Assembly: GCA_035559335.1 (NCBI GenBank)
Contig: DATMBH010000092.1
Location: forward strand, 1 to 6,024
DNA: 6,024 nt
Origin: DASXPG01 sp035559335
GTDB lineage: Bacteria; Gemmatimonadota; Gemmatimonadetes; Gemmatimonadales; JACORV01
Direction of reading: 5' to 3'
Shown: positions 1 through 4,029 of the stretch, piece by piece
Numbering within the stretch: the first letter of the stretch is position 1
Layout of the letters: each line of letters opens with the position of its first letter
Made by a program: the position numbers and the translations under genes
The notes under the pieces: model-generated
What the model saw: the letters and a program-made list of their open reading frames with translations, nothing else
Database searches by the model: none
Told to the model about the DNA's origin: nothing

Positions 1-1
1 G

Positions 2-418
2 GCGCTGGTACCGCCGAAACCAGCCGACTGGCCGGCGGACCGTCCGTGGCCGTTCGCCGAGGACGGCGGGCAGCTGTGGATCGGTGACGACGGCAGGCTG
101 GTGGCCGGAGTGTACGGCGAGAACCCGCGGCTGCTGAACGCGGAGCGGATGAGGCAGGTCACCGAACGGCCGCTGGAGCAGCGCTATCCGCGCACCCGCG
201 GGGTGTACCATGAATGGATCGGCGCCATCACTTCCGGCACCCGCGCGGGCTCCGACTTCACCGGCCACGCCACGGGTCTGACCGAAATGGTGCTGCTGGG
301 CTGCATCGCCCAGCGCATGGGCACAACGCTGGAGCTGAATCCGGAGACCGGCCAGTTCACTTCGAGCGTGCCAGCGGAGTTCATCGATCCGCCGTACCGG
401 CAGGGGTGGAGGCTATAG
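2..418 (+). CDS. Gfo/Idh/MocA-family oxidoreductase, C-terminal part (5' end outside window)
   Basis: The frame is open from the left edge of the window to TAG at 416-418, giving about 138 residues of a C-terminal domain; the Rossmann NAD(P)-binding half lies upstream of the window. The visible order is a P/W-rich segment, a strand pair reading LWIGDDGRLVAGVYGENPRLL, then YPRTRGVYHEWIGAITSG, a helix TGLTEMVLLGCIAQR, and the ending DPPYRQGWRL. This order (a G-x-L-x-x-G-x-YGENPRL turn, an HxEWI helix, an LTE-x-VLLG helix and a final YRxGW) is what I know from the large Gfo/Idh/MocA proteins, often Tat-exported, that are common in Planctomycetes, Bacteroidota and related phyla. The substrate cannot be told from this part, but the family acts on sugars and sugar derivatives. 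GTG at 101 is an internal codon, not the start. The domain seems intact. A second member of the superfamily is encoded on the other strand nearby. Confidence 0.85.
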   Translation, partial: ALVPPKPADWPADRPWPFAEDGGQLWIGDDGRLVAGVYGENPRLLNAERMRQVTERPLEQRYPRTRGVYHEWIGAITSGTRAGSDFTGHATGLTEMVLLGCIAQRMGTTLELNPETGQFTSSVPAEFIDPPYRQGWRL

Positions 419-437
419 AGGATGGGGCGACGTGCCC

Positions 438-467
438 TTGACGCCGCGCTGTCGCCACTAGCAGACT
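438..467 (+). promoter_or_regulatory. candidate sigma-70-type promoter for the phhA leader
   Basis: TTGACG at 438-443 matches five of six bases of the -35 consensus. CAGACT at 462-467 is a weak -10 with the conserved second A and last T, and the spacer is 18 bases. Initiation about 6-7 bases downstream would fall at 473-475, on the ATG of the leader reading frame, so the leader mRNA could be leaderless. The position between the end of the upstream gene (418) and the leader peptide is right for a phhA promoter. The -10 is poor, and phhA could instead be transcribed by read-through from the upstream gene. Confidence 0.3.
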
Positions 468-472
468 CAATC

Positions 473-553
473 ATGGTGACTGCCAGCCGCACCTATTGCT
501 ACTGGTATCCGACCCACACCACGGGCCGACGCCAGAGGCGTATGCGCGGCTGA
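473..553 (+). CDS. aromatic-rich leader peptide upstream of phhA (26 aa)
   Basis: A short frame runs from ATG 473 to TGA 551-553. It encodes MVTASRT, then YCYWY at codons 8-12, then PTHTTGRRQRRMRG. Three tyrosine codons (494-496 TAT, 500-502 TAC, 506-508 TAT), one tryptophan codon (503-505) and one cysteine codon in a row are far from what a random GC-rich 26-codon frame would give. They resemble the control codons of amino-acid operon leader peptides such as TrpL or PheL. The next gene hydroxylates phenylalanine to tyrosine, and a terminator lies 24 bases after the stop codon. No clear Shine-Dalgarno sequence precedes the ATG, and the candidate promoter would start the transcript at or next to it. 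The role is inferred: stalling at Tyr codons would report low tyrosyl-tRNA. The frame is too short for homology to confirm translation. Confidence 0.6.
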   Translation: MVTASRTYCYWYPTHTTGRRQRRMRG

Positions 554-586
554 ACGCGCGCCACAAGTGCTCTCGGCGGCCCGTGG
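519..586 (+). promoter_or_regulatory. candidate antiterminator (519-528 pairing with 577-586)
   Basis: The ten bases CCACGGGCCG at 519-528 are identical to the 3' arm of the terminator at 591-600; with the preceding A the identity is 11 bases (518-528 and 590-600). The 5' arm of the terminator (577-586) can therefore form the same perfect 10-bp helix with either copy. The upstream pairing would free the 3' arm and prevent termination. Between the two arms lie two small self-complementary hairpins, 529-533/537-541 (loop AGA) and 544-548/555-559 (loop holding the leader stop codon), which would make the alternative fold a compact junction. The upstream copy begins 10 bases after the last Tyr codon, so a leader ribosome would affect whether it is free. 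Confidence 0.55.
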
Positions 587-609
587 GAAACCACGGGCCG
601 CTTTGTTTT
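576..609 (+). terminator. Rho-independent terminator / attenuator in the phhA leader
   Basis: Arms CGGCCCGTGG (577-586) and CCACGGGCCG (591-600) are perfect inverted repeats around a GAAA tetraloop (587-590). A further G-C pair, 576/601, gives 11 bp. TTTGTTTT follows at 602-609. This is the textbook form of an intrinsic terminator. The next gene's ribosome binding site starts at 621 and its start codon is at 631, which leaves no room for a separate promoter, so the hairpin sits inside the phhA leader and works as an attenuator rather than only ending the upstream gene. It could also end transcripts from the gene that stops at 418, 158 bases upstream. Confidence 0.8.
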
Positions 610-620
610 CACCATCACGC

Positions 621-625
621 GGAGG
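621..625 (+). promoter_or_regulatory. ribosome binding site fixing the phhA start
   Basis: GGAGG lies 5 bases before GTG 631. This decides the start: the frame is open back to TTG 496, but that stretch includes the terminator stem and T tract and encodes no recognisable hydroxylase sequence. Confidence 0.75.
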
Positions 626-630
626 TCCAG

Positions 631-1404
631 GTGCAGAGCGCGACGTCGTTTTTCATTCAGCAGCACTGGAGCGAGTACACCGAAGAGCACCACGGGGTGT
701 GGGCCACGCTTTACGAGCGGAGAATGAACGCGCTCCGGACCACTGGAAGCCGCATCTTCCTGGAGGGAGCCGACGCCATCGGCCTCGAACCCGACCGCGT
801 GCCGAATCTGGCCGACGTCAATCGCAGGCTCGCTAAGCTCACCGGGTGGAAAGCAGTCCCGGTCTCGGGATTCCTCCCTGCCCTCGATTTCTTCGCTTGC
901 CTCGCAGAACGGAGATTCCCCACGGTTGTCACCATTCGTCCCCGCACCCAGCTCGACTACATCGAAGCGCCGGACATCTTCCACGACGTCTTCGGTCACG
1001 TCCCGCTGCACGCGCATCCGGTGTTCGCCGAGTTCCTCCAGCGCTTCGGTCGCATTGCCCGTACCGTGACCGGTGAGGCCGAGACCGAACGACTCGCACG
1101 GCTGTTCTGGTTCACGGTCGAGTTCGGTCTGGTGCGCGAGGAAGGTGAGATCAGGGTGTTTGGATCAGGCCTGATTTCCTCGCACGCCGACGCTAACAAC
1201 GCGCTCGGGCCGACCTGCGAGCGCCGTCCGTTCGACGTCGCTGCCGTGCTGGAGCAGCCGTTCGTCATAGATCGGCTGCAGAACGTGTTGTTCGTGATTG
1301 ACGACTTCGGCCAGCTGGAGGACGCGGTGCGACAGCTCGGGCGTCACGGCATTCCGGTCAGATCCCGCACCCACACGTTACGAAACCGCACGCGGTCACC
1401 GTGA
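631..1404 (+). CDS. phhA: phenylalanine 4-hydroxylase
   Basis: Cytoplasmic iron- and tetrahydropterin-dependent aromatic amino acid hydroxylase, which converts phenylalanine to tyrosine with O2. From GTG 631 it has 257 residues, close to the usual bacterial size of about 260-300. The iron-binding facial triad is visible: His118 and His123 in FHDVFGHVPL and Glu164 in FWFTVEFGLV. Other family hallmarks are the N-terminal HxxWxxLYERR-type helix (around residues 20-32), LDYIEAPDIFHD before the first ligand, and FGSGLISSHAD (177-187), equivalent to the GAGLLSS segment of animal enzymes. There is no ACT regulatory domain, as expected for a bacterial enzyme. The last 20 codons (from 1344) overlap the end of the convergent DUF1080 gene; the tail after about residue 243 is basic and probably not conserved. 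Expression is probably controlled by the attenuator just upstream. No pterin carbinolamine dehydratase (phhB) gene is in the window. Tyrosine biosynthesis is favoured over phenylalanine breakdown because the leader is rich in Tyr codons. Confidence 0.95.
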   Translation: MQSATSFFIQQHWSEYTEEHHGVWATLYERRMNALRTTGSRIFLEGADAIGLEPDRVPNLADVNRRLAKLTGWKAVPVSGFLPALDFFACLAERRFPTVVTIRPRTQLDYIEAPDIFHDVFGHVPLHAHPVFAEFLQRFGRIARTVTGEAETERLARLFWFTVEFGLVREEGEIRVFGSGLISSHADANNALGPTCERRPFDVAAVLEQPFVIDRLQNVLFVIDDFGQLEDAVRQLGRHGIPVRSRTHTLRNRTRSP

Positions 1405-2102
1405 TCCTGAAGCAAGATGGGCAGGCGGTCCGGGTGCGCTTCGTAGCTGGCGCGGCGCTGGTGGGCGGTGCGCCCTTGGAACGCCACGGCGTGGTGCACC
1501 AGGACGCCGTTGTGCACGACCGTCACGCGCGCTGAGTCCAGCAGGGTGCCGTCAGGCGCGAACCGCGGGCGGGTGAAGTAGATGTCGTAGGTCTGCCATT
1601 CACCGGGCCGACGGCTGGCGTTCACCAGCGGTGGTTGCTGGCCGTACAGCGCGGCCGCCTGTCCGTCGGCGTAGGTATCGTTCCCGTACGAGTCCAGGAT
1701 CTGGACCTCGTAGTAGCCCATCAGGAACACGCCGCTGTTGCCGCGCCCCTGGCCAGTGCCGCGCGGCGGGACCGGAGCGGCCCACTCGATGTGCAGCTGA
1801 ACATCCCCGAACGCGCGCCGGGTCCGGATGCTGCCAGTTCCCGGGACGACCTCGAATGCTTCCCCGCGCACCGCCCACCGCGCCGGCGTGCCTCCCTCGT
1901 GCTCCCACTCCAGCAGGTTGCGCCCGTCGAACAGTATCACCGCATCGCTCGGCGGCCGCGCCGGGACCAGACTGGCCGGCCCCGGCTCCACGACCCTAGG
2001 TCGAGGGCGATCGAGGGAGTGGACCGGCCAGTTCTGTGCGGACAGCAGGGACGGCCGGAGCAGTGGTTGTAGAACGGCCACCATCAGCACCACCCGCCTC
2101 AT
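1344..2102 (-). CDS. secreted DUF1080 / 3-keto-disaccharide hydrolase family protein
   Basis: 252 residues. ATG 2102 is chosen over GTG 2138 because a GGAG lies 9 bases upstream (2115-2112) and the protein then begins with a signal peptide: MRR, hydrophobic residues 4-21, probable cleavage after SAQ at residue 23. The mature part is one jelly-roll-type DUF1080 (PF06439) domain: VILFDGRNLLEWEHEGG (55-71), GNSGVFLMGYYEVQILDSYGN (121-141), GEWQTYDIYFTRPRF (167-181), ILLQDHGDRVRFRNVWVR (229-246). These are the family hallmark segments, and the domain is complete. Some family members cleave 3-keto-glycosides made by a dehydrogenase, which fits the GMC dehydrogenase genes upstream in the same operon. 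Location would be periplasmic or outer-surface; no lipobox cysteine is visible. It is the last gene of the run, 49 bases after the oxidoreductase gene, and its 3' end overlaps phhA by 61 bp. The specific substrate is unknown. Confidence 0.88.
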   Translation of the reverse strand: MRRVVLMVAVLQPLLRPSLLSAQNWPVHSLDRPRPRVVEPGPASLVPARPPSDAVILFDGRNLLEWEHEGGTPARWAVRGEAFEVVPGTGSIRTRRAFGDVQLHIEWAAPVPPRGTGQGRGNSGVFLMGYYEVQILDSYGNDTYADGQAAALYGQQPPLVNASRRPGEWQTYDIYFTRPRFAPDGTLLDSARVTVVHNGVLVHHAVAFQGRTAHQRRASYEAHPDRLPILLQDHGDRVRFRNVWVRDLTGMP

Positions 2103-2114
2103 GCGCCCGCACTC

Positions 2115-2154
2115 CGTCCCACTGTCCCACCGTCCCACCGTCCCACTGTCCTCA
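2115..2154. repeat. 8-bp tandem repeat, (C/T)GTCCCAC x4 plus a degenerate fifth unit
   Basis: Units at 2115-2122, 2123-2130, 2131-2138 and 2139-2146 differ only in the first base (C or T). A degenerate fifth unit at 2147-2154 contains the stop codon of the oxidoreductase gene. On the minus strand, which is the mRNA sense here, the array gives four GGG runs spaced by 5 bases, fitting a G3N1-7 quadruplex pattern. It fills nearly all of the 49-base space between the two minus-strand genes and ends at the GGAG ribosome binding site of the DUF1080 gene. Confidence 0.9.
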
Positions 2155-3390
2155 CGGCCTCCACGCTCCTCGCGCCACCGCGGGCACGAACTCAGCCAGC
2201 CCGCGCGGAGGGAACGTAAGCGTCCGCCCCTGCTCGGCGCTCATGTAGGCCGTCATCAGCATTCGCACCACCTCGACGCCGTCGTCGAAGGTGAGCCGCG
2301 GCTTCTCCTTGCCGAGGAACACGCGCACGAAGTGACGGTCCTCGCTGGTGTAGCCATAGGCCGCCCACTCCTCGGCGACCACCGGCATCTGCCCCGTCTC
2401 GGCGTTCTGCTTTTCCACCAGGTCTTCGCCCGCCCTGCCCTTCACCTCACGGCTGAAGAACAGCTTGAGCCCCGAGTCGAGCGTGTTCCACGACAGCGAG
2501 TACTCAGGGCCCAGCAGCTCCGCCGACAGGCGCAGGCCGGCGCCCACGAAGCTCCACGAGGTCGTGGCCTCGCCCAGCACGGTGTAGCCGTCGGCCGTCT
2601 GGAACTCGATCTGGACGCTGGCGAAGTCCTCGGCGGGAGCGCGGCGGTAGTTCACGCCCGGCATCAGCTTCGCCAGGCGGGACGCGTAGCCGTCGCGGGT
2701 CCACTTCAGCGAGGCGATATGTCCCGTTATGCGCCTCGGCTTCACCGTCGCAAGCCGTTGGCCCGGCTCCGTGAGCAGGTGCCTGACGACCAGCGCCGAA
2801 TGACACATCATGTCGTTCAACACCCCGCCGCCCTGAAGCTTGCCCTGCCAGAACCATGGCTTGTGCGGCCCGCTGTGTTCCTCTGCGGCTCGCGCCAGGT
2901 AGGGGCGCCCGGAGATTTTCGCCCCGCGCGCCCACAGCAGCGCACGGCCGTACTCCACCTGGGGGGCGAACACTTGGTTCTCGAGGTAGCCGTGGCGCAG
3001 CCCGACGGACTTCACCAGCTCGGCAACCCGGCGCGCCTCGGCTACGTTGCGGGCCAACGGCTTCTCGCACGCGATGCCGCGCAGCTCGCCCTTGCCGCGG
3101 GAGATCGTGTCCACGATCTCCTCGACGTTCTCGATGCGGGCGTGGTTGGGCCCGCACAGCCAGATGGCGTCGATCTCGGGGTCGGCCACCATGTCCGCGA
3201 TCGAGCGATAGGCCCTGGCCGGACCCACGTCCAGCTCGTGCGCCAGCCGCGCGGTCGCACTAGCGTTGGCGCGCGTGGGGCTCCAGATGCCGCGCACATC
3301 CGCATCGCGCACCCCCTGCCAGGCCCGCAGATGGAACTGCGTGTTGAACCCGCTGCCTATGAACCCCACCCCCAACCGTCTCGGCGCCAT
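2152..3390 (-). CDS. Gfo/Idh/MocA-family NAD(P)-dependent oxidoreductase
   Basis: 412 residues from ATG 3390, with AGAGGG 4 bases upstream. The N-terminal Rossmann fold shows GVGFIGSGFNTQFHL (7-21) with the dinucleotide-binding GxGxxxxxH pattern, then DAIWLCGPNHARIENV (74-89) and the conserved ACEKPLARN (107-115) with the catalytic-type Lys110. The C-terminal domain carries GGGVLNDMMCHSALVVRHLL (187-206), with Asp193 and His197 in the usual D-x3-H positions. So the Lys-Asp-His set is present and the enzyme looks active. No signal peptide is visible, so it should be cytoplasmic. Family members oxidise or reduce sugars, inositols and keto-sugars with NAD(P). Between a dehydrogenase pair and a DUF1080 protein, a role in oxidising or reducing a 3-keto-sugar is a reasonable inference; the substrate cannot be read from sequence. 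It starts 15 bases after the small-subunit gene, consistent with one operon. Confidence 0.92.
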   Translation of the reverse strand: MAPRRLGVGFIGSGFNTQFHLRAWQGVRDADVRGIWSPTRANASATARLAHELDVGPARAYRSIADMVADPEIDAIWLCGPNHARIENVEEIVDTISRGKGELRGIACEKPLARNVAEARRVAELVKSVGLRHGYLENQVFAPQVEYGRALLWARGAKISGRPYLARAAEEHSGPHKPWFWQGKLQGGGVLNDMMCHSALVVRHLLTEPGQRLATVKPRRITGHIASLKWTRDGYASRLAKLMPGVNYRRAPAEDFASVQIEFQTADGYTVLGEATTSWSFVGAGLRLSAELLGPEYSLSWNTLDSGLKLFFSREVKGRAGEDLVEKQNAETGQMPVVAEEWAAYGYTSEDRHFVRVFLGKEKPRLTFDDGVEVVRMLMTAYMSAEQGRTLTFPPRGLAEFVPAVARGAWRP

Positions 3391-3405
3391 GTGCCCTCTG
3401 TGTCC

Positions 3406-4029
3406 TCAGTATCTCCGCTCCCAATCCTCGTAACTCACTCCCAGCTCGCGCAGCGCCTCCGGCGGCGCACCCTCCCACCTGGGATTGAACACTCCGCCGA
3501 TGTAGCGGATGTCCTCGACGCCCATCTGGCTCGAGAAGAACCCGCCGCCGACCAGGTCGCGTACCCGGTTGAACCAGTTTACCGCCTCGCGGAACTCCGG
3601 CCGCGCGCGGCGTGGCCAGGCGATGTCATCCAGCACCTGGGTGCGCTGCTCCGGCGTACAGGACACGAAGCGGCGGGCGCCAAACCGCTGCCAGCACTCG
3701 GCGTCCAGCCAGGCGAAGCCGTCGCGCCAGAGCTGTTTCGTGCGATCGTTGGACTCCGAGAGCACGAAGTCCGCGTACTCCACCACGCCGGCCTCGGTGG
3801 CGCTCCCCGAGCGATCATCCCGTGGGATGATCAAGTCCGCCAGCACGCGGAATGTCTCCAGCTCCGGGGCGCTGAAGAACCGCGGCGCCCACTGCCCCTG
3901 CGCGATCTCGCGCCGGACCTTCGCCCACGCCGGCGTGGCGAGCCCGTATCCAGCCGCGAGACCGGCACCGATGAACTCACGCCGGCCCGGCCCCGACCCC
4001 CGACCCCCAGCTCCGGGACCCTGCCTCAT
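3406..4029 (-). CDS. gluconate 2-dehydrogenase subunit 3-like protein, Tat-exported small subunit
   Basis: 207 residues from ATG 4029. The ATG overlaps the TGA of the GMC gene (ATGA, 4029-4026), and GAGGG lies 4 bases upstream within that gene; this is the normal coupling between the two subunits, so I prefer it over the frame's upstream start at 4068. The N-terminus is a Tat signal: a glycine-rich n-region, GRREFIGAG with twin arginines at 16-17, a weakly hydrophobic core, and cleavage after PAWA (33-36). The mature part has the family segment LADLIIPRDDRSGSATEAGVVEYADFVL (63-90; helix, then II-P-x-D-D, then A-G-V). Family knowledge (PF13618): this subunit is needed for maturation and Tat export of a signal-less GMC partner, which is carried along bound to it. 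Here the partner is encoded immediately upstream. The n-region codons form an unusually strong G-rich tract (see separate entry). Confidence 0.88.
   Translation of the reverse strand: MRQGPGAGGRGSGPGRREFIGAGLAAGYGLATPAWAKVRREIAQGQWAPRFFSAPELETFRVLADLIIPRDDRSGSATEAGVVEYADFVLSESNDRTKQLWRDGFAWLDAECWQRFGARRFVSCTPEQRTQVLDDIAWPRRARPEFREAVNWFNRVRDLVGGGFFSSQMGVEDIRYIGGVFNPRWEGAPPEALRELGVSYEDWERRY
3986..4008 (-). other. putative G-quadruplex motif in the 5' coding end of the small-subunit gene
   Basis: On the minus strand, runs of 5, 5, 4 and 3 guanines are separated by two-base spacers (TC, TC, CC). This meets the strict G3+N1-7 pattern with very short loops. It lies about 21 bases inside the gene, on the mRNA strand, and encodes the Gly/Arg/Ser-rich n-region before the twin arginines. 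Any effect on translation of the small subunit is inference. Confidence 0.5.

Noticed and set aside
426..456. Inverted repeat GGCGAC / GTCGCC (426-431 and 451-456) as a terminator of the upstream oxidoreductase gene
   Set aside because: There are only 6 bp around a loop of 19 bases and no T tract follows; it also overlaps the candidate -35 element.
496..630. N-terminal extension of phhA to TTG 496
   Set aside because: It would place the terminator hairpin and T tract inside the coding sequence and adds no family sequence, while GTG 631 has a GGAGG at ideal spacing.
2103..2138. GTG 2138 as the start of the DUF1080 gene
   Set aside because: The extra 12 codons come from the tandem repeat and would put a hydrophilic stretch before the signal peptide; ATG 2102 has its own GGAG.
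3813..3832. Perfect 9-bp inverted repeat GATCATCCC / GGGATGATC with a 2-base spacer
   Set aside because: It lies inside the small-subunit gene and is produced by codons for the conserved LIIPRDD segment; no T tract follows, and an operator here has no support.
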